Shown here: positions 45,432 through 54,329 of the stretch, piece after piece | How positions within the stretch are numbered: position 1 is the first letter of the stretch | Layout: each line of letters begins with the position of its first letter | Assembly: GCA_031553495.1 (NCBI GenBank) | Contig: JAVBLN010000042.1 | Location: 38,747-102,746, forward strand | Reading direction: 5' to 3' | Length of the DNA stretch: 64,000 bases | Origin: Pinibacter sp031553495 | Lineage (GTDB): Bacteria; Bacteroidota; Bacteroidia; Chitinophagales; Chitinophagaceae | The notes under the pieces: generated by a model | The model's database searches: none | Seen by the model: only the letters and a program-made list of their open reading frames with translations | Told to the model about the DNA's origin: nothing | Program-made: the position numbers and the translations under genes

Positions 45432-46247
45432 CTAAAAGCGCTTATGCTTCCAAAAGAAATACATCAATGATTTTATATGCACAAAACTCATTACAGAGAA
45501 AAGTTTTTTTTGTGTCATGCGGTTATACTTATGAAAGATGGAAATGCCGGGTAAGTAAAAAACTTTGTATTGATATTGCTTCATTCTTATACACAGATCC
45601 GCGTCTTCCGGTCCGTAAAAAATATTTTCATCCAGCAGCCCAACTTCGTCTAAAGCGGTTTTCCTTATCATTTGGCAAGCGCCAATTACATATTCTACCT
45701 CAAACGGAGATGCCTGTTGCATTAGTGTTCTATAAAACTGTTGTTCATTAACGTTTTTAATTCTTTTGCCGAGAGGTTTTAATAATGAATATTCAGAGAA
45801 TTTTTCCAGCACATTATACAACTTAAAACGAAAGCGGGGGTATTTGCGACAACTGTCTTGCGGATTGCCCAATTCATCCACCAGCTTACATGCGCAAATG
45901 CCGCAACTGGCATTATTGTTCATAAAATCATACATTTCATAAAGCGCATGTTCGTTTACGATAGTATCAACATCTAAAATACAAATATATTTTCCCTGTG
46001 CTCTTGTTAACCCTATATTTCGTGCTTTTGTAACACCTAAATTTTTTCGTTGTGGTAAAAATGTAATCTCGTTAGCAGGATAAGATTGAATTAATGAAAC
46101 TGTAGAATCTGTAGAGCCGTTATCTATAATAATGATTTCCTTTGAAAGACGCCTGGTACTTTCAATGAGCGAATCAATACATTTTTTTACATAACGGTCG
46201 GAATTCCAGCATATTATAACAAATGAAATATCAATCATTTTATCCAA
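45432..46247 (-). CDS. Family 2 glycosyltransferase
   Basis: 271 residues. GT-A fold: ISFVIICWNSDRYVKKCIDSL at the start, EIIIIDNGSTDSTVSLI, NLGVTKARNIGLTRAQGKYICILDVDT with the DxD motif, and YFYGPEDADLCIR-like IFYGPEDADLCIRMKQ. Likely adds a sugar to a surface glycan. Its first codons overlap the end of the radical SAM gene by 8 bases, suggesting translational coupling; an ATG three codons later is an alternative start. Confidence 0.85.
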   Translation of the reverse strand: MDKMIDISFVIICWNSDRYVKKCIDSLIESTRRLSKEIIIIDNGSTDSTVSLIQSYPANEITFLPQRKNLGVTKARNIGLTRAQGKYICILDVDTIVNEHALYEMYDFMNNNASCGICACKLVDELGNPQDSCRKYPRFRFKLYNVLEKFSEYSLLKPLGKRIKNVNEQQFYRTLMQQASPFEVEYVIGACQMIRKTALDEVGLLDENIFYGPEDADLCIRMKQYQYKVFYLPGISIFHKYNRMTQKKLFSVMSFVHIKSLMYFFWKHKRF

Positions 46248-47685
46248 ATAGCTTTATTTTAAGCGCTTTGAAAGCTATTCTAAATTCTGCAAATGATGAA
46301 AATTTTGCTATGTTTTTTAAAATAAAAGACGGACGCAGGAAAAAGCCCAGATTGTTATTAAACAATAATTTTTCCATTTGCTTTGATGTTAGCGAAGGAT
46401 AATTCAATATGGAATTCCGCTGAACATCGGTCGGAACATATTCGCCGCCTTCAATCCAGCCGTTTTGTTTTGCCATTTCATAGAACTGTGTTCCCGGAAA
46501 AGGAGCCACTATATTAAACATTACCTGGTCAACTTTTAATTTCTTAGTTTCCCTAAACGTTCTTTTGATGGACTCCTTTGTTTCAAGCGGACTGGAACCT
46601 ATCAGAATGTTCAATTTAACCGGCACCTTGTATTTTTTGAGCAAAGCAATAGATTGATAGATCTGCTCCGGCGTAATGTCTTTTTTTATGTAATCAAGAA
46701 TTTCCTTATCGAAAGATTCTATGCCCAAATCCACATACTGACAATTATACCCGGCAAGCATAGAAGCGGTTTCTTCGGTAATGGCATCTGCTCGGGCCTG
46801 GCAGCCCCACACCATTTGATGTTTCTTTAAAGCCTCACCTATAGCCTTCAACCGTTTTTTCGACATAATAAAATTATCGTCCATAAACCCTATTGCCTTA
46901 TAACCTTTGGCAGCCAATAATTCTATTTCGGCAATTACATTTTCTTCCGACCTGAAACCAACTGGAGGTTTTTTATTATCGTTACTATTCTTGTATTCTA
47001 TTTCTCTTGCAAATGTGAGAGAGCTTGGCACGCAGTATATGCATTTAAAAGGGCAGTTACGCGACGACACCATTGACATGTATGGCGATTTTTTCAATTT
47101 AGGATTAAAAAAATCATACGCTTCAATGAAATGGATTGCTGGAAAAGGCAATTCGTCTATGTTCCTGATTAGCGGCCGCGTGGCGTTGTCAATTACCTTT
47201 TTAGTTTTCTCGTCAAAATATGAAATTCCTTTAATGCCACGCCATTCCTCATTATTCTCAAGCAATGCCATCAATTCTTTAATAGTCTCTTCCGGTTCGC
47301 CACGCACAACTATTGATTTACCTGAGGCAAGAAAACTGTTTTTGAAATAAGTTGCGCCCGGACCTAGAAAAATACAATAGGCATCCGGCCTGATTTCATT
47401 TATGAATGATTGTACCTTAGTATCCGTAGCAATGGAAAGATTTACCGACCAGAAAAAATAACAATCACTGTCATCCTTTCTTAAAAAATCATAGCATTCA
47501 TTAGGAGACCCGTTTTCTAACACGAAATTTTTATACTGCACCGCATAACCTTCCCGTTCCAACAATGCAGCTACCGTAAGCTCGTAAATATTAGGCATAT
47601 TATACACCACCCGTGTACACCCTGCAGTTCGCTCCGCCGGCTTATGTCCGTCAAGTGCCGGAGGTGTTAAAAAAGTCTTCTTCAT
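46240..47685 (-). CDS. B12-binding-type radical SAM protein
   Basis: 481 residues. An N-terminal Rossmann-like domain of the B12-binding type spans about 1-150 (YELTVAALLEREGYAVQYKNF, FLGPGATYF, VRGEPEETIKEL), but the DxHxxG cobalamin His motif is not visible. Radical SAM domain about 200-420 with CxxxCxxC at Cys211, Cys215 and Cys218 (NCPFKCIYC). Often found beside glycosyltransferases; the reaction is unknown. Coupled to the downstream glycosyltransferase by an 8-base overlap. Confidence 0.8.
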   Translation of the reverse strand: MKKTFLTPPALDGHKPAERTAGCTRVVYNMPNIYELTVAALLEREGYAVQYKNFVLENGSPNECYDFLRKDDSDCYFFWSVNLSIATDTKVQSFINEIRPDAYCIFLGPGATYFKNSFLASGKSIVVRGEPEETIKELMALLENNEEWRGIKGISYFDEKTKKVIDNATRPLIRNIDELPFPAIHFIEAYDFFNPKLKKSPYMSMVSSRNCPFKCIYCVPSSLTFAREIEYKNSNDNKKPPVGFRSEENVIAEIELLAAKGYKAIGFMDDNFIMSKKRLKAIGEALKKHQMVWGCQARADAITEETASMLAGYNCQYVDLGIESFDKEILDYIKKDITPEQIYQSIALLKKYKVPVKLNILIGSSPLETKESIKRTFRETKKLKVDQVMFNIVAPFPGTQFYEMAKQNGWIEGGEYVPTDVQRNSILNYPSLTSKQMEKLLFNNNLGFFLRPSFILKNIAKFSSFAEFRIAFKALKIKLFG

Positions 47686-47910
47686 TGATTTGGCTAAGGT
47701 TTTTTCGCTGGGTTTAATAATATTTTTTTCACTAATCAGGCTAAAATTTTTTCGGTTATGCTTAGAAATTAACGCCTTGCTTATGAAGTAAATTTATTTA
47801 CAATAATGATAAAAACCAAATTGGCAAAGCCTCTGTACCTGCATGCAATATTTCATACCTGCTTCGGCTTATAGTATGCACAGTATAATTTATGCAGGAA
47901 TACATCCACT

Positions 47911-47981
47911 TGCTCCATAGAATTACTACCGTACAAGGGAGTGACACAACGATGCCCAATAGCAGCAATACCGCCGGTAAC
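47911..47981 (-). repeat. R70 copy 21
   Basis: Type A with one change (CAAGGGAGTG). Outer end GTTACCGGCGG with T-tract on the minus strand. Confidence 0.85.
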
Positions 47982-48052
47982 AAAAAAATCATTGTGCCGG
48001 GAAAAGATTATTTTCACTTTCGGCGTTGCGTAAAATTTAAAGTTGTTATTAT

Positions 48053-48120
48053 GGGGTCAACTGTTGAGCCCTGATTGAGCTCCGGTTGCGACGCTCCGTT
48101 CATCGGAAGTAATTCTAATC
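48053..48120 (+). repeat. R70 copy 22 (type B)
   Basis: First part GAGCCCTGATTGAGCTCCGG, middle GTTGCGACGCTCCGTTCATC. Confidence 0.85.
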
Positions 48121-48363
48121 ATCACCTTAAACTAAAAAACACAAAAATATTATCAGAGCGCTTACCGCGATCGGGCCGGGTAATTTGAAATCTGAGATTT
48201 AAGTACTATGGTTGAGTTTGATACATAGTTTTCAACCATACTTATAATTATTGAATCTTACCTTTCACGGATCCTTTATCATACAGCACTCTCAACTCTA
48301 AATTCCACATTAAATAAGAAGGGCTCTTTTAGTATTCTCGGCTTTTTCAGTAAACCTTATTTA

Positions 48364-49437
48364 TCAAAGTTTTTCATACAATGCTCTCAGCTTTTCCCTG
48401 GTCATAATTTTTTCCCAGTCTTTGCCAAGGGCGTTTTCCCAAAGCGGCTTCATACCAAGCGATACATTGATCATTGTATCAAACTGCTCATCGGTAAGGC
48501 CTTTACAAATACCAACAGGAATATCGATTTTATTTTTCTCCACCATTCTTTTAAACTCGTCAACGCCTTCGGGATAATATTCTTCCAAATAATTCATTAC
48601 GATGCAATTCCCAATGCCATGTTTTGTACCCAGCAAATAACTTAATCCGTAGCTAACAGCGTGTGTTACACCCACTTGCGAATAGGCAATGCTCATACCG
48701 CCGGCATAAGAAGCCATCATCAGTTTTTCATCGCAGCTATCATCCCAATTGTCTTTTTTAAGAAATACTTCGCGACAAAGTTCGAGCGCTTTTTCGCCGT
48801 AGCTTTTGCTAAACTCGTTTAAATATGTGCCCTGCAAGCTCTCGATACAGTGAATATAGCAATCCATACCAGTGTAGAAGCGTTGGTTTACGGGAGCGTT
48901 TGCAATCAATTCGGGGTCTAAAACTATTTGATCAAACGGAGTGAAATCTGAATTCATACCCAGCTTACGGGTGGGGCCTGTTAGCACGGTTGTACGTGAA
49001 ACTTCAGCGCCTGTGCCGCTTAATGTGGGGATACCTGCCTTATATACTCCGGGACATTTCACAAGATCCCAACCCTGGTAATCCGCAGAGGAACCGGGAT
49101 TGGTCATCATAAGGCTTACCGCTTTCGCAAGATCCATTGTGGAGCCGCCGCCAATGCCAATAATTCCGCTTATGGTTCCAAATTCGTCTTTCAATTGTTG
49201 TGCTAATGCATCTACCTGTTTGGTTTTAGGTTCCAGTGTTACATCAGCGAATACTATTTTGTCGTTGCCTCTTAAGGGAATTCTTCCCGGCAATGCTTTT
49301 CCCTCAAAAAAATGGTCCACCAAAAAAATCATTGGAGCGCCAGCTTTACGCTTCGGCGCTAATATTTCGTCTAATTGATTAAAACAACCGCGGCCATATA
49401 CCACGTAATCAACCATTTTAAAATTTCTGAACTGCAT
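48364..49437 (-). CDS. Iron-containing alcohol dehydrogenase, KdnB-like
   Basis: 357 residues from the ATG at 49437 (MQFRNFKMVDYVVYGRG); 14 extra upstream codons are unlikely. NAD-binding GIGGGSTMDLAKAVS and metal-ligand motifs MDCYIHCIES and VTHAVSYGLSYLLGTKHG are present. The N terminus RNFKMV..YGRGCFNQLDEIL resembles KdnB, the 3-deoxy-manno-octulosonate 8-oxidase used to make 8-amino-Kdo. kdsB lies 4 kb away but the partner aminotransferase KdnA is not visible, so the substrate is a suggestion only. Confidence 0.8.
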   Translation of the reverse strand: MQFRNFKMVDYVVYGRGCFNQLDEILAPKRKAGAPMIFLVDHFFEGKALPGRIPLRGNDKIVFADVTLEPKTKQVDALAQQLKDEFGTISGIIGIGGGSTMDLAKAVSLMMTNPGSSADYQGWDLVKCPGVYKAGIPTLSGTGAEVSRTTVLTGPTRKLGMNSDFTPFDQIVLDPELIANAPVNQRFYTGMDCYIHCIESLQGTYLNEFSKSYGEKALELCREVFLKKDNWDDSCDEKLMMASYAGGMSIAYSQVGVTHAVSYGLSYLLGTKHGIGNCIVMNYLEEYYPEGVDEFKRMVEKNKIDIPVGICKGLTDEQFDTMINVSLGMKPLWENALGKDWEKIMTREKLRALYEKL

Positions 49438-49483
49438 AAAAAAAATTTGTAAAATGAAGTGAACTAAAACACGAATCAATTTG

Positions 49484-49491
49484 CAAAAGTA
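49484..49491 (-). promoter_or_regulatory. -7 element TACTTTTG for the dehydrogenase gene
   Basis: Exact TAnnTTTG match 46 bases before the chosen ATG. Confidence 0.45.
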
Positions 49492-49547
49492 AAGTAATGC
49501 CCGAATTAGCGCTTATAGAATTTTGCTATATCGTTGAAAATTGAAAG

Positions 49548-49638
49548 TGCTTATTGAATGGAGAATTGAGAGTGTTATTTACACTGATTGCTGCAAAAAC
49601 AAAAGCACTTATTACTCAAAACTCATAACTCATAACTT
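49548..49638 (-). repeat. Degenerate heptad array
   Basis: GAGAATT units, a TTTACACTGATTGC spacer, then ACTCAAA, ACTCATA, ACTCATA units ending at R70 copy 23. Confidence 0.85.
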
Positions 49639-49709
49639 GTTCAATAGCATTCCTACCGTACAAGTGAGTGACACAACGATGCTTAATAGTAGCACTACCG
49701 CCGGTTCCC
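49639..49709 (-). repeat. R70 copy 23
   Basis: Very close to consensus, type A, outer end GGGAACCGGCGGTAGTGC with T-tract. Confidence 0.95.
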
Positions 49710-49776
49710 AAAAAACAATGCATAAAAATTACGCAGCCCGAAGTATAATTGAATTCCCCAGATGGGACAGAAAACT

Positions 49777-49798
49777 TATTTTTGCTAACGTTCGTTAG
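49777..49798 (+). promoter_or_regulatory. icmF promoter with operator-like palindrome
   Basis: TATTTTTG at 49777-49784 is followed directly by CTAACG TT CGTTAG (49785-49798), a perfect 6-bp palindrome over the expected transcription start. Typical shape of a TetR-type operator; the regulator is not in the window. Confidence 0.6.
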
Positions 49799-49821
49799 TC
49801 ACAAAAATACCGGGTTTCGTT

Positions 49822-52800
49822 ATGACAAATACATCTACACAAAAGATCAGGATAGTTACGGCAGCCAGTTTATTCGACGGGCACGATGCGGCTATCAACA
49901 TTATGCGGCGCATTTTGCAAAGCAAAGGAGCGGAAATTATTCACCTCGGGCACAACAGAAGTGTGCACGAAATTGTAGAGGCCGCTATTGAAGAAGATGC
50001 GCACAGCATTGCCATAACCAGCTACCAGGGCGGCCATGTGGAGTTTTTTAAATACATGAAAGACCTGCTAGAAGAAAACGGTTGCGGCCACATTAAAATA
50101 TTTGGGGGCGGCGGCGGCACCATTTTGCCCGAAGAAATTATTGAACTGCACAATTACGGTATCACACGCATTTATAGCCCGGATGATGGCAGGCACATGG
50201 GTTTAGAAGGTATGATTGAAGACCTTTTGCAAAAAAGCCTTCCTAACTGTAATGAACAAACGAATTACTGGAAGGCTGCGGAAAAATGGAATGAAAAACC
50301 GCCACTGGAAGAACAAAAGGATATTAGGACAATTGCCCGCTGTATAACACTTGCCGAAGCCGGTGAAAAAATATTTATAGAAACGACTTCTATTATACAA
50401 CCTGTTTTGGGAATTACAGGAACGGGCGGCGCAGGAAAATCATCTGTTACGGATGAAATTGTGCGTCGTTTTCTTAACACATTTCCCGATAAAACCATAG
50501 CGGTTATTTCTGTAGATCCTTCTAAAAAGAAAACCGGCGGCGCTTTGCTGGGCGACAGGATCCGCATGAACAGTATCAGCTCGCCACGGGCATATATGCG
50601 GTCGCTTGCTACACGCGGCAGCGATGTGGCGCTGAGCGCATATGTGGGCGAAGCATTAAACATTGTGAGAAACGCGGGTTTTGATCTTGTTATTCTCGAA
50701 AGTGCCGGCGTGGGCCAAAGCGACGCGTCCATACTGGATTACTGCGATGTGAGCTTATATGTGATGACGCCCGAATATGGCGCCGCATCACAATTGGAAA
50801 AGATCAACATGCTTGATTACGCGGACATAATTGCCATCAACAAATTTGATAAAGCAGGAGCATTGGACGCATTGCAGGATGTGCGCAAGCAATACAAACG
50901 CAATCACAATCTATTTGCTGCTAAAGCTGTTGATATACCTGTTATTGGTACCATCGCCTCGCAATTCAACGATTCGGGAGTAAATGAACTGTTCGAGAAA
51001 ATAATTAACATAGTTGAAAAGAAAACAGGTGTTTCTTTTGGTGTCATTTCTTTACATGCACACACGCAGGATACTACAAATAAATCGCAGGTAATTCCTG
51101 CAAAGCGGGTAAGGTATTTATCAGAAATAGCAGAATCGAACAGGAACTATGATAAATGGGTAAATGAGCAAAGCGAAGTTGCAACAAAACTTTATCAACT
51201 GGATGGCGCATTAACACTTGCAGGTTCAAGTGAACAATTGCAAACCATTCAAAAACAGTTAGAAGAAAAATTAAGCGCTGATTGCAAAAAGCTGGTGCAA
51301 AACTGGCCTTCGCTGCAAGCCAAATATAACGCGGATTATTTTGAATATACTGTGCGTGATAAAGTGATTAAACAAGATATTGTTTCCATTTCCTTAAGCG
51401 GCACAAAAATTCCGAAAGTTGTTTTACCAAAATACAAAGATTGGGGCGATATACTTGCATGGCAGTTGCAGGAAAACGTGCCTGGCGAATTTCCTTATAC
51501 CGCCGGAGTATTTGAATTGAAGCGTACAGGCGAAGACCCCACACGCATGTTTGCCGGAGAAGGCGGACCGGAACGCACTAATAAAAGATTCCATTATGTA
51601 TCACTAGAGCAGCCCTCAAAGCGTTTGTCCACCGCGTTTGACAGCGTTACCTTGTATGGCGAAGACCCGGATCTCCGCCCGGATATTTATGGCAAAATAG
51701 GCAATTCGGGTGTAAGCATTGCCACCGTTGATGATGCTAAAAAACTTTACAGCGGTTTTGATCTTTGCGATGCCAAAACTTCTGTAAGCATGACCATTAA
51801 CGGACCCGCTCCGGTTTTGCTTGCATTTTTTATGAACGCGGCCATTGATCAGCAATGCGAAAAATGGATTGAAGAAAACCATCAGTGGAAGCTGGTGGAA
51901 GATGCATATAGCAAAAAATACCAACAGGCCGAAAAACCACTTTACCATAATCCATCATCTCCGGAAAAACTGCCGGATGGCAATAACGGACTTGGCTTGA
52001 AAATACTTGGCCTTAGCGGAGATGAAGTGTTGCCAAAAGATATGTATGAAAAAATAAAGGCTGCCTCGTTATCAAGTGTTCGCGGAACGGTACAGGCCGA
52101 TATTTTGAAAGAGGACCAGGCTCAGAACACTTGTATTTTTTCTACGGAATTTGCATTGAAATTAATGGGCGATGTGCAGGAATATTTTATTAGAGAAAAG
52201 GTACGCAATTTTTATAGCGTAAGCATTAGCGGGTACCATATTGCCGAAGCCGGCGCCAATCCAATTACACAACTTGCATTTACGCTGGCAAACGGCTTTA
52301 CGTACGTTGAGTACTACCTGAGCCGCGGTATGCACATAGATGATTTTGCTCCAAACCTTTCCTTCTTCTTCAGCAATGGCATGGACCCGGAATATAGTGT
52401 TATTGGACGTGTAGCCAGGAGAATATGGGCAAAAGCCATGAAGTATAAATATAACGGTAACGATCGTTCGCAAAAATTAAAATATCATATTCAAACAAGT
52501 GGCCGAAGCCTTCATGCACAGGAAATTGATTTCAACGACATCCGCACCACGCTTCAGGCATTGTATGCTATTTACGACAATTGTAACAGTCTTCATACCA
52601 ACGCTTACGACGAAGCAATCACCACGCCTACAGAAGAAAGCGTGCGCCGCGCAATGGCTATACAGCTTATCATTAACCGCGAATTGGGTTCGGCAAAAAC
52701 AGAAAATTTTACGCAGGGGAGTTTTGCTGTAGAAGAATTAACCAGCCTGGTAGAAGAGGCTGTATTAGCTGAATTCGACCGCATAACAGATCGCGGCGGC

Positions 52801-53181
52801 GTATTGGGCGCTATGGAACGAATGTACCAACGCAACAAAATACAGGAAGAAAGCCTGCATTACGAAATGCTGAAGCATACCGGCGAATATCCAATAGTTG
52901 GTGTAAATACTTTCCTCAACAAAAAAGGAAGTCCTACGGTTGTACCCAATGAAGTGATACGCAGCACAACAGAAGAAAAGGAACAGCAAATACAAAACCT
53001 GCACGCTTTTTGGAAACGCAACGAACTCGTTTCAACTGAAGCTTTGAATAATTTAAAAGCGGTGGCTATTGATAATGGAAATCTTTTTGAAGAACTAATG
53101 GAAACTGTTAAGTATTGCTCACTTGGTCAAATCACACATGCGTTGTACGAAGTAGGCGGGCAATACAGGAGGAGTATGTAA
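49822..53181 (+). CDS. icmF: Fused isobutyryl-CoA mutase IcmF
   Basis: 1119 residues with all IcmF parts in order. B12-binding domain about 8-140 with the DGHD segment at 19-22 and FGGGGGTI near 94-101. MeaI-type G-protein chaperone about 190-440 with Walker A GTGGAGKSS at 200-208 and NKFDKAG. Substrate-binding mutase about 540-1110 with TAGVFELKRTGEDPTRMFAGEGGPERTN. The Phe of GVF lies where methylmalonyl-CoA mutases carry a Tyr, the known IcmF distinction. Interconverts isobutyryl- and n-butyryl-CoA (some members also act on isovaleryl/pivalyl-CoA). Long single-gene unit with its own regulated-looking promoter. Confidence 0.93.
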   Translation: MTNTSTQKIRIVTAASLFDGHDAAINIMRRILQSKGAEIIHLGHNRSVHEIVEAAIEEDAHSIAITSYQGGHVEFFKYMKDLLEENGCGHIKIFGGGGGTILPEEIIELHNYGITRIYSPDDGRHMGLEGMIEDLLQKSLPNCNEQTNYWKAAEKWNEKPPLEEQKDIRTIARCITLAEAGEKIFIETTSIIQPVLGITGTGGAGKSSVTDEIVRRFLNTFPDKTIAVISVDPSKKKTGGALLGDRIRMNSISSPRAYMRSLATRGSDVALSAYVGEALNIVRNAGFDLVILESAGVGQSDASILDYCDVSLYVMTPEYGAASQLEKINMLDYADIIAINKFDKAGALDALQDVRKQYKRNHNLFAAKAVDIPVIGTIASQFNDSGVNELFEKIINIVEKKTGVSFGVISLHAHTQDTTNKSQVIPAKRVRYLSEIAESNRNYDKWVNEQSEVATKLYQLDGALTLAGSSEQLQTIQKQLEEKLSADCKKLVQNWPSLQAKYNADYFEYTVRDKVIKQDIVSISLSGTKIPKVVLPKYKDWGDILAWQLQENVPGEFPYTAGVFELKRTGEDPTRMFAGEGGPERTNKRFHYVSLEQPSKRLSTAFDSVTLYGEDPDLRPDIYGKIGNSGVSIATVDDAKKLYSGFDLCDAKTSVSMTINGPAPVLLAFFMNAAIDQQCEKWIEENHQWKLVEDAYSKKYQQAEKPLYHNPSSPEKLPDGNNGLGLKILGLSGDEVLPKDMYEKIKAASLSSVRGTVQADILKEDQAQNTCIFSTEFALKLMGDVQEYFIREKVRNFYSVSISGYHIAEAGANPITQLAFTLANGFTYVEYYLSRGMHIDDFAPNLSFFFSNGMDPEYSVIGRVARRIWAKAMKYKYNGNDRSQKLKYHIQTSGRSLHAQEIDFNDIRTTLQALYAIYDNCNSLHTNAYDEAITTPTEESVRRAMAIQLIINRELGSAKTENFTQGSFAVEELTSLVEEAVLAEFDRITDRGGVLGAMERMYQRNKIQEESLHYEMLKHTGEYPIVGVNTFLNKKGSPTVVPNEVIRSTTEEKEQQIQNLHAFWKRNELVSTEALNNLKAVAIDNGNLFEELMETVKYCSLGQITHALYEVGGQYRRSM

Positions 53182-53242
53182 GATTTTGTTTGGCACACTG
53201 ATGACACTGATTTGACTGATTTTCACTGATAATTTTTTTATT

Positions 53243-53313
53243 GTGGACCAGCGGTATTGCTACTATGAAGCATCGTTGTGTCACTCACTTGTACTATAGA
53301 ATTTCTATTCAGC
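53243..53313 (+). repeat. R70 copy 24
   Basis: Type A. Left boundary of the toxin-antitoxin cassette. Extension at 53322-53353. Confidence 0.9.
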
Positions 53314-53431
53314 AAAGTGAAACATTCATGCACAAATTTATACTGCACATAATAAAGTAGCTTTTTACAGGAAAATCACATCGAACAAAAATCTGCAAAT
53401 GAAATTTTGATTGCTGATAGTACCAACCTAC

Positions 53432-53464
53432 AAATGTCCTACACCTTCGAGGTGTAGGACATTT
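53432..53464. repeat. Perfect hairpin 1 (TCCTACACCT family)
   Basis: 15-bp arms AAATGTCCTACACCT and AGGTGTAGGACATTT, loop TCG. Confidence 0.95.
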
Positions 53465-53502
53465 ACTTTATAGAAGAAAAATGATGTTGGTCAAAAATTG
53501 GT

Positions 53503-53510
53503 TAAATTTG
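53503..53510 (+). promoter_or_regulatory. -7 element TAAATTTG, leaderless start of the antitoxin gene
   Basis: Exact TAnnTTTG match with four bases (AATT) before the ATG. Confidence 0.6.
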
Positions 53511-53514
53511 AATT

Positions 53515-53733
53515 ATGGAAATAGCACTTCAATATGTTAGCGATATGGAAGGAAATCCACAGGCAGTTCTGTTGCAATTCACTGAATGGGAAAAAATATT
53601 AAATAAATTACGGAAATATGAGCAGGCATTCAAATTACGATCCGATCTAAAAGATGCTTATGAACAGGTTGCTGCCCTTAAGCACACTAAGAAAAAAAAA
53701 CAAACGCTAAATGAGTTTTTAAATGAGCTTTAG
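53515..53733 (+). CDS. Putative antitoxin of a RelE-type module
   Basis: 72 residues. N-terminal short beta part (MEIALQYVSDMEGNPQAVLL) similar to YefM/DUF2683-like antitoxins, and a charged helical tail ending TLNEFLNEL. Its stop overlaps the toxin ATG by 11 bases, the usual coupled antitoxin-toxin order. A -7 element ends four bases before the ATG. Confidence 0.7.
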   Translation: MEIALQYVSDMEGNPQAVLLQFTEWEKILNKLRKYEQAFKLRSDLKDAYEQVAALKHTKKKKQTLNEFLNEL

Positions 53734-54059
53734 CGTTATACCAAGCGATAAATTTAAAAAGGAAACTAAACGACTCGTAAAAAAATATCCCTCTCTAAAA
53801 ACAAGAGTTGTTTGAGCTTGGGATTCTCTTGTCGAAGAATCCTGGTTTAGGAACACCTCTGGGGAATGATACATATAAAATCCGGGTTGCAATTAAAAGT
53901 AAAGGAAAAGGAAAAAGTGGTGGTGCAAGAGTCATAACATATGTTGTTAACCCAAATAAGGAAGTTTATCTTTTAACAATTTATGACAAATCAGAATTTG
54001 ATAGTATTGATGATAAAACAATAACAGTAATAATTGAAAGTCTAAATTCAGGTTTTTGA
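53723..54059 (+). pseudogene. RelE/ParE-type toxin interrupted by a +1 frameshift
   Basis: The frame from the ATG at 53723 encodes MSFSVIPSDKFKKETKRL, typical of the RelE-type toxin start, then KKYPSLKTRVV and stops at TGA (53813-53815). The rest continues in the +1 frame (FELGILLSKNPGLGTPLG, YKIRVAIKSKGKGKSGGARVI, YLLTIYDKSEFDSIDDK) to 54059. Removing one base near 53810-53813 restores a normal toxin of about 111 residues. Either an inactivated toxin, a sequencing error, or a programmed shift at GTT-TGA. Confidence 0.85.
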
Positions 54060-54113
54060 TATTACAAGCATCCTATACAGGTTCTTTTGCTTTACAACAT
54101 TCATGAAAATAAT

Positions 54114-54166
54114 AGCGCCTCAAAAATGTCCTACACCTTCGAGGTGTAGGACATTTTTGAGGCGCT
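54114..54166. repeat. Perfect hairpin 2 (TCCTACACCT family)
   Basis: 25-bp perfect arms (54114-54138 and 54142-54166), loop TCG. The core TCCTACACCT/AGGTGTAGGA is shared with hairpins 1 and 3. The right arm ends in the first bases of R70 copy 25. May also stop toxin transcripts. Confidence 0.95.
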
Positions 54167-54232
54167 CAATAGAATTACTACCGATGAACGGAGCGTCGCA
54201 ACCAATGCTCCATCAGGGCTTTACAGCCGACT
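54164..54232 (-). repeat. R70 copy 25 (type B)
   Basis: Middle GTTGCGACGCTCCGTTCATC on the minus strand. Right boundary of the toxin-antitoxin cassette. Confidence 0.85.
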
Positions 54233-54329
54233 TAATAATTCTTATCAACATTTGTTTTACGCAAAGTGTTATACTACTCAAAAAACGCTTTGAAATTCCT
54301 GAACCAATATTTTCAAATTTTCAAATTGT

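Larger units (their letters stand above)
47686..48363. other. 678-base gap with R70 copies 21 and 22
   Basis: No gene seen. R70 21 (-) and 22 (+) lie back to back with outer ends facing each other. A 9-bp inverted repeat (TATGGTTGA at 48207, TCAACCATA at 48232) and faint heptads lie before the dehydrogenase gene. Confidence 0.65.
49438..49821. other. Divergent gap with promoters, heptads, R70 copy 23 and a palindromic operator
   Basis: No gene seen. Dehydrogenase promoter, a full heptad/R70 composite in minus orientation, then the icmF promoter with a palindrome. Confidence 0.75.
53182..53514. other. Gap with R70 copy 24, extension and a perfect hairpin
   Basis: No gene seen. CACTGAT-like short repeats (53193-53230), R70 copy 24, the CATTCATG extension, the TCCTACACCT hairpin and the antitoxin promoter. 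Confidence 0.8.

Noticed and set aside
48207..48240. Terminator of the dehydrogenase gene
   Set aside because: The 9-bp inverted repeat has a 16-base loop and no T-run on either strand.
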